Below are positions 17,272 through 24,945 of a stretch of 28,290 bases of DNA, in pieces; within the stretch, counting starts at the first letter, position 1, and the number at the start of each line of letters is the position of its first letter. The position numbers and the translations under genes are program-made. This DNA comes from Ruminococcus flavefaciens (lineage in GTDB: Bacteria > Bacillota > Clostridia > Oscillospirales > Ruminococcaceae), in contig DEBW01000119.1 of assembly GCA_002348905.1 (NCBI GenBank), positions 232-28,521 on the forward strand, in the 5' to 3' direction. Below the pieces are notes generated by a model. It saw only the letters and a list, made by a program, of their open reading frames with translations. It was not told the origin of the DNA and ran no database searches.

Positions 17272-17273
17272 TA

Positions 17274-17302
17274 TTGACTCATTAAATTATATGATATATA
17301 AT
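17274..17302 (+). promoter_or_regulatory. Sigma-A promoter for ECF module 2
   Basis: -35 TTGACT (17274-17279), 17-nt spacer, -10 TATAAT (17297-17302), directly after the module 1 terminator. Confidence 0.65.
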
Positions 17303-17318
17303 AAAAATTATATTTTTG

Positions 17319-17344
17319 TGTAACATTTTCCGTTTTTCAGCGAA
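17319..17344 (+). promoter_or_regulatory. Possible ECF-type promoter for module 2
   Basis: TGTAAC (17319-17324), 16-nt spacer, CGAA (17341-17344). The spacing equals that of the candidate before module 1. It lies 35 nt before the start codon, downstream of the sigma-A promoter, so the operon may have both basal and autoregulated transcription. Confidence 0.3.
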
Positions 17345-17378
17345 TTTATATAATGAATACATTAAAAGGAGGGAAAAA

Positions 17379-17942
17379 ATGACTCACAGTGAATACCGTC
17401 TGCTGTTAAAGAATGACAGGAACAAGGCTCATAAAATGCTGTTTGACGAGTATCTGAACTATGTCAATACCATAGCTTTCAACCGTCTGCGAAGCTGTGC
17501 AAGCCGTGAGGACATAAACGAATGTGTCATGGACATTTTTTTGGACGTTTACTCATCATATGATACAGATTCAGAAATATCCGGCGATATAAAGGGCTTT
17601 ATCGGCACTGTAGCCTATCGCAGAGCTACAGACTGTTTCCGGCGTTTAAGCAAGCACAACAGCGATATTTCTCTCGATGATGTTCTCGCAGATGTTATAC
17701 CCTCAAACCATGACATAGCTGAAAATGCCGAACATAACGAACTTATCCGAATACTCCTTGAACTGATAGAAAGTCTCGGAGAACCGGATTCTTCTATAAT
17801 CATACAGAAGTATTATTACGGACGTTCAGCCGGAGAAATTGCTGAAATGCTCGGTATATCACCGGTCACGGCAAGAGTACGGAGCAGCCGAGCTCTTAAA
17901 AAGCTGAAAAAACTGCTCTCAGACAGGAACATTACTATATAA
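17379..17942 (+). CDS. ECF-type RNA polymerase sigma factor (module 2)
   Basis: 187 residues from ATG 17379, which follows AAAGGAGGG. The open frame extends upstream to a TTG at 17316, but that stretch covers the promoter. Region 2 is at about 15-90 (FNRLRSCASREDINECVMDIF, then the GFIGTVAYRRATDCFRRL helix). Region 4 is at about 125-182 (IIIQKYYYGRSAGEIAEMLG, then SPVTARVRSSRALKKLKKLL). The signature is clear although it diverges from the module 1 sigma. It is followed 12 nt later by the gene for a single-TM protein that is its likely regulator. Confidence 0.9.
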   Translation: MTHSEYRLLLKNDRNKAHKMLFDEYLNYVNTIAFNRLRSCASREDINECVMDIFLDVYSSYDTDSEISGDIKGFIGTVAYRRATDCFRRLSKHNSDISLDDVLADVIPSNHDIAENAEHNELIRILLELIESLGEPDSSIIIQKYYYGRSAGEIAEMLGISPVTARVRSSRALKKLKKLLSDRNITI

Positions 17943-17954
17943 CGGAGGTAAAAT

Positions 17955-19184
17955 ATGGAAAAGGATATTTTCAAAGCTCTTGAAAATGCTGACAAGGCTG
18001 CAATAGAAAAAATGTCAGAAAAATACAGTGCCGCAAGCGATAAAGAAAAGGAAAGGCTTTATCGTCAGATAGCTGAAAAATCAGGAGATCCTGGCTTTGA
18101 TGCCGCTGAAACACAGGTATACAATGTCGAAACCTACCGCAAACCGGCATGGCACAAACATTTTGCAGCAGTCTCCGCTTTTGTGCTTGTGATAGGAGGA
18201 ATTGCCGGCGGACTTAAAATAGTTGAAAACGTCAACCGTCCGCACATAGAAGCTGAGGAAATTCAGGAAGAAAGTGCAGTATCTGAATATATCCCCGAAA
18301 CTGTTGAAATCGAAGAAATTACGGAAGCAACCACAGAAGTTTCAAAAGATACGTACATGGAATTACAGCTTCACGAAACTTCTCCTTATACTGAAAATCT
18401 TGAAGAAGCTCATAAACTTCAAAGTGAACATGAGATACTTATGCCGTGGGATGAGCGTTACGGAGTTGACACTGAACACTACACAGACCTGCTTTGTTCC
18501 GGTGATCACGATATAAACTCCCTTGAAGCCAAAAGCTATATCTACCACATAATGCTCAATACTCCCCTTTATTTCAGTACCGCAAAGGGACATTATCAAT
18601 CTCTTGATGATGACGGCACAATTACTAACGAGGTAGATTTTCAGGTGGATATCGAGGCTCAGGAAGGCTATTCAAGCTCCTGCAACTCTTACGGTCAGAA
18701 AACTGAACATTTCAATTATGATGATATGGCTATTGAAGTAAACTATGACGGCGAAACAAGAAAGTTTTATAACGTCAAAGAAACCACATATATGTTTACC
18801 GAGGACAACTACCGCCATATAGATATTGCTCCGCCCGACATCGGAGTATCTATCTGTACCCAAAATTCAATGCTCGTATACGCTTCAAATGTGCTTTCTG
18901 CTGACGGTATTGCAATGTCAAGACTTGGCGACTTTGACCGCTGGAACATCACCGGAATCACAAACTTCATCGGCAGAGATGCAGCTTTAATTGAAGGTAC
19001 TTCCGAAAACGGATATCCTTTCAAAATAACTGTTGACATCAAAACTGGTTTTCTCCTTGAATATATCGAAAATAATATCATCGAGACACGCATGACCGAG
19101 CTTGAAGTTGACACTCCAATCGAGCGCATCGAATATCCGGACGCTGACAAAATTGATTTCTGGACTTTGGAGCATAATAATTGA
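17955..19184 (+). CDS. Single-TM putative anti-sigma/sensor protein, RseB-like extracellular region (module 2)
   Basis: 409 residues; start 17955 follows ACGGAGG. The cytoplasmic part (1-67) starts MEKDIFKALE and contains a charged helix and VETYRKPAWHKH. The TM spans about 68-90, followed by a Glu/Thr-rich linker (about 95-135) and an extracellular domain of about 270 residues. Its end, with GRDAALIEG and FKITVDIKTGFLLEY, resembles the closing strands of the LolA/RseB-like fold that senses lipids or misfolded proteins in other anti-sigma systems. That link is an inference from a short motif. The shared DIFKA and VExYRxxxW motifs tie it to the module 1 partner. Confidence 0.75.
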   Translation: MEKDIFKALENADKAAIEKMSEKYSAASDKEKERLYRQIAEKSGDPGFDAAETQVYNVETYRKPAWHKHFAAVSAFVLVIGGIAGGLKIVENVNRPHIEAEEIQEESAVSEYIPETVEIEEITEATTEVSKDTYMELQLHETSPYTENLEEAHKLQSEHEILMPWDERYGVDTEHYTDLLCSGDHDINSLEAKSYIYHIMLNTPLYFSTAKGHYQSLDDDGTITNEVDFQVDIEAQEGYSSSCNSYGQKTEHFNYDDMAIEVNYDGETRKFYNVKETTYMFTEDNYRHIDIAPPDIGVSICTQNSMLVYASNVLSADGIAMSRLGDFDRWNITGITNFIGRDAALIEGTSENGYPFKITVDIKTGFLLEYIENNIIETRMTELEVDTPIERIEYPDADKIDFWTLEHNN

Positions 19185-19198
19185 TCTTCATGATCTGC

Positions 19199-19230
19199 AA
19201 AGCTTCTGCCATTATCGGCAGAAGTTTTTT
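19199..19230 (+). terminator. Terminator after ECF module 2
   Basis: Stem CTTCTGCC / GGCAGAAG (19203-19210 / 19217-19224), extended by A-T pairs, then TTTTTT. Confidence 0.85.
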
Positions 19231-19231
19231 A

Positions 19232-19260
19232 TTGCCATTTACTTTAAAGTATTATATAAT
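19232..19260 (+). promoter_or_regulatory. Sigma-A promoter for ECF module 3
   Basis: -35 TTGCCA (19232-19237), 17-nt spacer, -10 TATAAT (19255-19260), just after the terminator. The leader is about 90 nt. A possible ECF-like GAAAA at 19291 with GTCTAATA at 19311 is too uncertain to call. Confidence 0.55.
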
Positions 19261-19359
19261 AATATCAAGAAAAATTTTCTGAGCAGGTGCGAAAAATCAC
19301 TCCTTCCTGTGTCTAATATTCAGAAAGCAAATTTGCAATAAAAATAAAGGAGGTAATCT

Positions 19360-19917
19360 ATGGGCAACGATGCGGATCGCTACCGCCGTTTCCTTGATGG
19401 TGATGATAATGGACTAAGAGAGATCATTGATATATATTACAACGGATTAACGCTCTATATCAGCGGCATCGTAAGAAATGCCTCCGAAACCGAGGAGATA
19501 GTACAGGACACCTTCGTTAAACTTGCTGTTAAAAAGCCAAAATTCAAAGGTAAATGCGAATTTAAAACATGGCTTTATACCATTGCGAGGAACTCCGCCT
19601 ATAACTATCTCAAAAGGCATAAGGTAAGATTTTCAGACCAGCCATTCGATGAATGCATAACCCTTTCAGACGGCACTGATGTTGAACGGGAATACCTGAA
19701 AACTGAGCGCAATATCGAGCTTCATAGCATAATGAAGGAGCTTGCTCCGGACTATTTTCAGGTACTTTACCTGATGTACTTTGAATCGCTCGATACCGAA
19801 GGAATAGCAAACGTAATGCACAAGTCAAAGCGTCAGATAGGCGATCTGCTGTACAGAGCCAAAAAGTCATTAAAGTCAAAACTGGAAAAGGCAGGCTTTC
19901 AATATGAAGAATTCTAA
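19360..19917 (+). CDS. ECF-type RNA polymerase sigma factor (module 3)
   Basis: 185 residues; start 19360 follows AAAGGAGG. Region 2 spans about 20-90 (GLTLYISGIVRNASETEEIV, QDTFVKLAVKKPKFKGKCEF, KTWLYTIARNSAYNYLKRHK), the most canonical of the three sigma factors. Region 4 spans about 120-178 (QVLYLMYFESLDTEGIANVM, then HKSKRQIGDLLYRAKKSLKS). The last 14 nt overlap the next gene, implying translational coupling to the membrane partner. Confidence 0.93.
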   Translation: MGNDADRYRRFLDGDDNGLREIIDIYYNGLTLYISGIVRNASETEEIVQDTFVKLAVKKPKFKGKCEFKTWLYTIARNSAYNYLKRHKVRFSDQPFDECITLSDGTDVEREYLKTERNIELHSIMKELAPDYFQVLYLMYFESLDTEGIANVMHKSKRQIGDLLYRAKKSLKSKLEKAGFQYEEF

Positions 19918-20725
19918 GGAAATGGCAGATTCCGTATTTGCTATACGGGACGCTTATACAAAAAAGCGAAACAAAAGAAAGAAAATTATAAAAAAGACTG
20001 CTTTTGCCGGTTCGACAGTATGTATGTTCGTACTGATATTCGCAGGAATAAAGCAGTCTATGCCCGAAAAACCGCAAACTCCCGATAAATCAGTCATTGT
20101 TGATAATACCGAAAGCACAGTGAGCGCTGAAACGAGCATAAACTCCCGTGAAAAGCATACTTCGTCAGCTAAAACTACCGCTGTTACATCAGTAAATACA
20201 ACATCTGAAACAAAGTCAGGTACTCAAACTGTTTTGACATCAAAAGCTGTAGAAACTACGGTAACAGATCCGGCAGAAGAAAACGAATACACATCAGAAT
20301 CTGCTCAGGAAGAAACAGAAGCTCCGGCTTCACTGGAAACTGTTACTGAGCCGGATAATACTGCTAACACTGTGACCGAAACAGTAAACAATACTCAGAC
20401 TGCTAACTTCTACGCTAAGGACGAAGAATCTGACAACGATAATTTTGCTCATGTAGCAGAAGAATCATTATCCCTGTGTCAGAAATACAGCACAGTTGAA
20501 ATAGGTTCACCGGCAATAGAGTACACTTCATCTGATAAAACCGTTCCAGCCGATATACTGGGAGAGCTTTTGTGCATCACTGACATTCCAGACACAGAAA
20601 ATATGCATAATTACAGTGCAGAGATATATCTCATAACAGGCTATAAACAAAATGAAGCCATTGCAGTAAAATTCGAGGGAGAAGACGAATATTACTTTTA
20701 CGGCTTCAATAAACTAAAGGAGTGA
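19904..20725 (+). CDS. Single-TM putative anti-sigma/sensor protein, Ser/Thr-rich (module 3)
   Basis: 273 residues; ATG 19904 lies inside the end of the sigma gene. The cytoplasmic N-terminus is short and very basic (DSVFAIRDAYTKKRNKRKK). The TM spans about 33-50. A Ser/Thr/Glu-rich extracellular linker (about 55-165) is followed by a domain of about 95 residues ending EYYFYGFNKLKE, which is not recognised. It lacks the DIFKA motif of the other two partners, so it belongs to another lineage with the same topology. The anti-sigma role is inferred from overlap with the sigma gene and from topology. Its stop overlaps the ribosome-binding site of the next gene, so three genes form the operon. Confidence 0.7.
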   Translation: MKNSKEMADSVFAIRDAYTKKRNKRKKIIKKTAFAGSTVCMFVLIFAGIKQSMPEKPQTPDKSVIVDNTESTVSAETSINSREKHTSSAKTTAVTSVNTTSETKSGTQTVLTSKAVETTVTDPAEENEYTSESAQEETEAPASLETVTEPDNTANTVTETVNNTQTANFYAKDEESDNDNFAHVAEESLSLCQKYSTVEIGSPAIEYTSSDKTVPADILGELLCITDIPDTENMHNYSAEIYLITGYKQNEAIAVKFEGEDEYYFYGFNKLKE

Positions 20726-20730
20726 AATTT

Positions 20731-22164
20731 ATGAAAAAAAGGATATTTACCGCAGTACTTTCCGCAGCAATGTGCTGTACAGCTGTTGTTCCGGCTATGA
20801 CGAGCATCGGGACTTCTGATATTGAACCGACTTCAATAAGCTGCTTAAAAGGTGACGCTAACCTTGATTCTAAAGCAACTATTGCCGATTCTGTAGCAGT
20901 TTTGCAGCATATCGGAAACCGTGACAAGTACGGTCTGAAACCGCAGGGACTTATCAACGCTGATATTGACGGTATCGCCGGAGTTACCGCAAATGATGCT
21001 CTTGAAATGCAGAAGATAGATTCTCAGAAACATTCTGACGAAGAAAACACTTCCTCAGATGATGTTTGTCAGATATTATACAAAACTAAAATTGACTGGG
21101 ATATGGGTGGAAGTTTTAAAGAAGACATATGGGAAAAGATAAGCGGCGGTTACTCAGGAGTTATCACGAATACTGACGAATTAAAGGCATATATGTCCGA
21201 AATTTACAAAGAAGAAACTGTAAACAAGTATCTTGAAAAGTACAATGATGCATTTTTTGAGAAAAACGTTCTCCTTGCCGATTCAATAATCCAAGGTTCA
21301 GGAACTTCTCCAAAGCTTACAATTGAAAGTGTATCATTCGGCGACACGATAATCGTTGACGCTCAATGGCATCATGATGAAGTAGAAGCAGCTGTCGTAT
21401 CAATGTGCTTTGCTCAGATAGCACTTTCAAAGGATGCTTATACAGGTCAGGAAATTGAATGGACTTGCAATAAAAAAGAACTGCCGTTCGAGGGTTCAAA
21501 ACTTACACATACAACGGAGAAAGACTGGTATTGTGACTTTGGAAACGAACTGACTGAAAAAGCTTTGGATGTTATTGAAATACATAAAAACTACGATGCT
21601 GTTATCACAAATACAAGCGAACTTAAAGAATACCTCTCACCTGTATACCGTGAAGACCTCATTATTAAGTATCTGAAAAAATACGATGACAGTTTCTTTA
21701 ACAACAATGTTCTCATAGCAAATAGTGTTTTTCAATGTTCCGGTGCAGACGGAAAATTGGAGATACACGATAACAATGTCAATATCAGCAATGAAGCCAT
21801 TGATATAACTGCCAAATGGAACTGCGGAGATGCGGAAATTGAAATGATATCGGTATGCTTTGTACAGGTAAGCGTAGCTAAAGAGCTGTACAGCGGTCAG
21901 CCTGTCAACTGGAACATCTACAATGACTACAGCAAGGAACTTGTCTTTTGCTGGCTCGATAATCTCGATTATATCCCGATAACCTGCGACGGACTACCGG
22001 AATATGAGCTTACTGCCGATGACGGAACAGTTTATCTGCTCAATTTCAGCGGCAAATGGATATGGAAAAAAGGTATCGACGCAGAAGCAAAACTCCCGGA
22101 TGATATTATTCTATGGCTGAAAAATAATGCCGGCTCTGTTAAACTTAAAGAAGCCTCATATTGA
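20731..22164 (+). CDS. Secreted protein: N-terminal dockerin plus duplicated PrcB-like domain
   Basis: 477 residues from ATG 20731, 8 nt after AAAGGAG (a GTG at 20722 overlaps that site). The signal peptide spans about 1-25. A dockerin follows directly (about 38-100), with repeat DANLDSKATIAD and a weaker second one, DIDGIAGVTAND. Two copies of a domain of about 130 residues come next (about 110-255 and 265-400). Each contains A-V-I-T-N-T-x-E-L-K, an FF.(K/N)NVL(L/I)A(D/N)S strand, and later a V-S-[MV]-C-F-x-Q strand. The pattern recalls the PrcB C-terminal domain, which binds or regulates proteases; this is inferred. A C-terminal region of about 70 residues is unassigned. The last gene of ECF operon 3, it may be an output or a ligand-binding partner of that sensor. 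Confidence 0.75.
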   Translation: MKKRIFTAVLSAAMCCTAVVPAMTSIGTSDIEPTSISCLKGDANLDSKATIADSVAVLQHIGNRDKYGLKPQGLINADIDGIAGVTANDALEMQKIDSQKHSDEENTSSDDVCQILYKTKIDWDMGGSFKEDIWEKISGGYSGVITNTDELKAYMSEIYKEETVNKYLEKYNDAFFEKNVLLADSIIQGSGTSPKLTIESVSFGDTIIVDAQWHHDEVEAAVVSMCFAQIALSKDAYTGQEIEWTCNKKELPFEGSKLTHTTEKDWYCDFGNELTEKALDVIEIHKNYDAVITNTSELKEYLSPVYREDLIIKYLKKYDDSFFNNNVLIANSVFQCSGADGKLEIHDNNVNISNEAIDITAKWNCGDAEIEMISVCFVQVSVAKELYSGQPVNWNIYNDYSKELVFCWLDNLDYIPITCDGLPEYELTADDGTVYLLNFSGKWIWKKGIDAEAKLPDDIILWLKNNAGSVKLKEASY

Positions 22165-22176
22165 GCCATATACGAA

Positions 22177-22210
22177 AAAACGTCAGAAAGCTTACGCTTT
22201 CTGACGTTTT
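22177..22210. terminator. Bidirectional terminator between convergent operons
   Basis: A perfect 15-bp stem AAAACGTCAGAAAGC / GCTTTCTGACGTTTT with a TTAC loop. T runs flank it on both strands. It ends ECF operon 3 on + and the duplicated deaminase/receptor operon on -. Confidence 0.92.
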
Positions 22211-22229
22211 GCTATATGTTAGAAAGGAA

Positions 22230-23798
22230 TTAACCTTCTTCTCCGCCTAATAAGTCGTAGTCAAGGAAGTTGACCTGATCCGGAAGAGTAGCACCTGTCT
22301 GCTTTGTCATATCCTTGAGGACAGCAATGATAGTGGATGAGAGGTCTTCTGTAGCTCTTGTAACAGCGACTTTGTATACAACATTGATAGTGCCGTCGGG
22401 AGTTTCCTGAGGATTCTGAAGCTCTATCTGTGCAGCGCCTATATCGTTAAGCATCTTCTTGTAAGTAAACTCTGAGTTATCGCTCTTCTGTACCGAAACG
22501 ATAAATTCATCGTCACCTGTACGGTATACCTTACCGGTCGGGAATGCCTTCTGGAGTATCTGAGCAGTATTACAGAGTATAGCATCACCTGCGTCGTTAC
22601 TGAACTGAGCGTTGATAGTACTGAGCTCGCATATATCATACATTGCAAAGTAGCAAGGATGATTTTTGTCTACCTTCATCTTTTCAAGAGCAACTTCAAA
22701 TGAGGTACGGTTCCTGACTTCTGTAAGGATATCGTTGAACATGGCAGTTTCGAGTGACTTCTTTGTAGCCTCGTTCTTGAGCACCTGATTGCCGAGCTTA
22801 CGGTTAACAGCCTGCTGGTGACCGTTGATGATACCGAATACAGCAACGAGTATGAGAAGGAGGATACCGAAGATAAGAACGAATGCCTGGAGCTGATATG
22901 CCATTGCATAGATTTTTCTTTCAGGAACGGTAAGGAAGAGTATCCAGCCATAATCTGCGTTGTAGTCGTAAGCTGATAAAGTCTTCTTACCTACTCCGAA
23001 AAGGTCCTTTGAATCCACAAGACCTGTAGAGTCCTTTAAGTTGCCTCTAACGTCAACAGAAAGCTGCTGTACCTCCTCGATGTCACAATTTGCACCTATC
23101 AGACTGAGATCAGTTGAATAGAGGTACTGATTTGTTGATGTATCAATAAGAGAATACTGTACTTCTTCAAGTCCGTGAATCTGTACGTGAGCAAGGTCGT
23201 TTACGAGGTTCTGAGCGTAAACTGTGATACCTGTAAATCCGAGAGCCTTGCCTGTCTCGTCGTATATTCCCTTATACATAAGGATGATAGCCTTTGTTGT
23301 ATTAGGAAGAGTCTGAGTACCGTCGTTGTAAACTCCGCCGTTTTCAGCAGCGATCTTACCCTGTAACTCAGCGAGTACATCTTCGCCGTAAATATCAGCA
23401 CCGATATTTTCTGTATCTGAAGCGGCTATGATGTTACCTTTCCAGTCAACAACGAAGAGAGAAGTGATATCTTCTTCACTCTCTTTATAAGTTGTTACAT
23501 AATTCTGTAAGTTAGCAATTTTAGCGGAATCGCTTTCATCCTGAAGAGCAGCGGTTATCTGTGCAGCATAGCTGAAATTTGAAAGTGTGTCCTCGATCCA
23601 TTCAGCGTAGTCGTTGATTACCTTTGCACGCTCATCAGTAACTATCTTGATATTGCTTCGTGCGTTTTTACGGGTTACACTACCTACTGCTACAGTAGTG
23701 AAAGCGCTAAGCAAAGCCATGATAGTAATAACAACAATAAGTATCCATGTTATCGGAGATAACTTCTTTTTCTTCTTTTTTGTATCTTTTTTACTCAT
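22230..23798 (-). CDS. Cache-like membrane receptor with degenerate GGDEF domain (module copy 2)
   Basis: 522 residues; start 23798 follows GGAGTAG. A Lys-rich N-terminus leads to TM1 (about 16-40), an extracellular Cache-like domain (about 42-298; ITSLFVVDWKGNIIAASD and GFTGITVYAQNLVN are typical) and TM2 (about 303-325). A linker helix and a GGDEF-fold domain (350-522) follow. The signature reads GDDEF (428-432), with the second Gly replaced by Asp. The HxxGD and tail motifs have drifted, but Asp388, Asn396 and Asp405, at the usual metal- and guanine-binding places, remain. GTP binding without cyclase activity is a reasonable guess. The closest relative in the window is the receptor at 24946-26493; both end in a [DG]Q[IV]NF[VL]D motif. 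It follows the deaminase-like gene by 57 nt. Confidence 0.85.
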   Translation of the reverse strand: MSKKDTKKKKKKLSPITWILIVVITIMALLSAFTTVAVGSVTRKNARSNIKIVTDERAKVINDYAEWIEDTLSNFSYAAQITAALQDESDSAKIANLQNYVTTYKESEEDITSLFVVDWKGNIIAASDTENIGADIYGEDVLAELQGKIAAENGGVYNDGTQTLPNTTKAIILMYKGIYDETGKALGFTGITVYAQNLVNDLAHVQIHGLEEVQYSLIDTSTNQYLYSTDLSLIGANCDIEEVQQLSVDVRGNLKDSTGLVDSKDLFGVGKKTLSAYDYNADYGWILFLTVPERKIYAMAYQLQAFVLIFGILLLILVAVFGIINGHQQAVNRKLGNQVLKNEATKKSLETAMFNDILTEVRNRTSFEVALEKMKVDKNHPCYFAMYDICELSTINAQFSNDAGDAILCNTAQILQKAFPTGKVYRTGDDEFIVSVQKSDNSEFTYKKMLNDIGAAQIELQNPQETPDGTINVVYKVAVTRATEDLSSTIIAVLKDMTKQTGATLPDQVNFLDYDLLGGEEG

Positions 23799-23855
23799 AT
23801 TACTACTCCTTGTCTATAGATTTTAAATGTCTGATTTTGTTTGAAAGGCACTGAC

Positions 23856-24560
23856 TTATTCAATGTCATCATTGAAAAGTTTGCTGATAAATTTGCTTTC
23901 CTTTTCTTCATCAGCACCTATGTCCTTACCGGCATTGAGCAGGTCGCCTACTCTGCCTTTGAGTTTGCTTCCACCTGCTTTTTTAGGCTTGTGCAGACCG
24001 CCGTAAACACTTCCGCCGTTATTGTAAAGGCTCGACTGGTATCTTGAACCGCCGGTCGGATTTGCCGCATTATACGGCATACTGTTCATATATAACGAGC
24101 CTGTTGCCGGACCGGCTGCGTTATACGGCATACTGTTCACATATGGTGAGCCTCCGGCAGGAGCAGCATTATTATATGGGTTATTTCCCATGTTGCCGAG
24201 CTGCGTTATAGGTACCATACGATCGGGAAAAACGACATTGCAGTAGGCATTGTTCGGGTTCTGTCCCAAAATGAAATTGATACATCCGCTGCACGGCATA
24301 ACCGACTGACCTGTCACAGCATTAACGAGAAGAAGAAATTCCACACCGCCGTCCCCTGCCGCCTGCATATTTTGTAATGCATCAATCTCTGCGTGAACGT
24401 CGATCATCATACCATTCTGCATCTGCTGATAACTAACGCCCGAATAAAAACGTTTTGATGCTGTACAGATTACGCATATCGTGTCGTTTGCATTGACCTG
24501 ACCAGTACTTTGTCTTTGCATAGCAATGTCCTGTGCAACTTTTAACATATTTTGATACAT
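23856..24560 (-). CDS. Cytidine-deaminase-fold protein with repetitive disordered tail (module copy 2)
   Basis: 234 residues from ATG 24560, the first ATG at a proper distance from AAGGAGGG; an upstream ATG at 24584 precedes that site. Residues about 1-120 follow the cytidine deaminase layout. Strand TICVICTASKRFYSGVS is followed by V-H-A-E (His56, Glu58), a helix, strand LLLV, P-C-S-G-C (Cys90, Cys93) and a last strand VVFPDRMVPITQL. The zinc ligands and catalytic Glu are present, so a deaminase reaction is possible; the substrate is unknown. The tail (about 125-234) is Asn/Pro/Gly/Tyr-rich, with three near repeats around NSMPYN, then a charged end with GDLLN and FISKLF. It precedes the degenerate GGDEF receptor in a two-gene unit that is duplicated upstream. 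Confidence 0.8.
   Translation of the reverse strand: MYQNMLKVAQDIAMQRQSTGQVNANDTICVICTASKRFYSGVSYQQMQNGMMIDVHAEIDALQNMQAAGDGGVEFLLLVNAVTGQSVMPCSGCINFILGQNPNNAYCNVVFPDRMVPITQLGNMGNNPYNNAAPAGGSPYVNSMPYNAAGPATGSLYMNSMPYNAANPTGGSRYQSSLYNNGGSVYGGLHKPKKAGGSKLKGRVGDLLNAGKDIGADEEKESKFISKLFNDDIE
24020..24190 (-). repeat. Tandem 16-17 residue repeats in the deaminase-like tail
   Basis: Units of about 51 bp begin at 24067 and 24118 on the + strand and share the segment TTATACGGCATACTGTTCA. They encode [AG]GS-x-Y-x-NSMPYNAA units. A third unit has diverged. Confidence 0.8.
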
Positions 24561-24642
24561 TATATAAGATCCCTCCTTATGCATTATAATCTACACAGCT
24601 TTATTTTATACGGTTTACGCACTGTGCAGTCCTTACAAATGC

Positions 24643-24671
24643 ATTATAACACCGTGAAACTATTTTGTCAA
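24643..24671 (-). promoter_or_regulatory. Consensus sigma-A promoter for module copy 2
   Basis: Read on the minus strand: TTGACA (24671-24666), exactly 17 nt, TATAAT (24648-24643), with TGT before the -10 (extended). It is the most consensus promoter in the window, so high expression is expected. The leader of about 75 nt contains a small hairpin. Confidence 0.85.
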
Positions 24672-24901
24672 TGTTTTTGGCTTTAGAGATTAAGTATATC
24701 CACGAGATGCTTTTTATAATTAACTAAAATACCGACTATCATTTTTCGGCATCTTTTGGGCAGGTTTTTACAAAGATATTAACAATAAACGAGCAAAACA
24801 ACCAAATTCTAACTTTGTCCATTGGTAATACTGCATATTTTCTAAATTTATTGTTAATTTTGATTTTAAATAGTATATCGCCCTTATAAAGTGTTATAAT
24901 C

Positions 24902-24931
24902 AAAAAACGGGAAGCCGAAGCCTCCCGTTTT
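24902..24931 (-). terminator. Terminator with UUCG tetraloop after module copy 1
   Basis: On the minus strand AAAACGGGAGGC, TTCG, GCTTCCCGTTTT forms a 12-bp stem with one G-T pair and a C(UUCG)G loop, followed by a T run. It begins 15 nt after the receptor stop codon at 24946, so the two modules are separate transcription units. Confidence 0.9.
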
Positions 24932-24945
24932 CAGACGAACCTCAA

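Larger units (their letters stand above)
24561..24945. other. Intergenic region between the two deaminase/receptor modules
   Basis: 385 nt, AT-rich, with no ORF that looks real. It holds the terminator of module copy 1 (24902-24931) and the promoter of copy 2 (24643-24671). A leader hairpin CTACACAG / CTGTGCAG (24591-24598 / 24623-24630) lies in the copy 2 5' UTR. An exact 12-bp inverted repeat, ATTAACAATAAA / TTTATTGTTAAT, lies at 24778-24789 and 24847-24858. Confidence 0.6.

Noticed and set aside
19291..19318. ECF-type promoter before module 3
   Set aside because: GAAAA and GTCT/TCTA elements are present, but neither spacing nor sequence matches the module 1 and 2 candidates convincingly; a sigma-A promoter upstream suffices.
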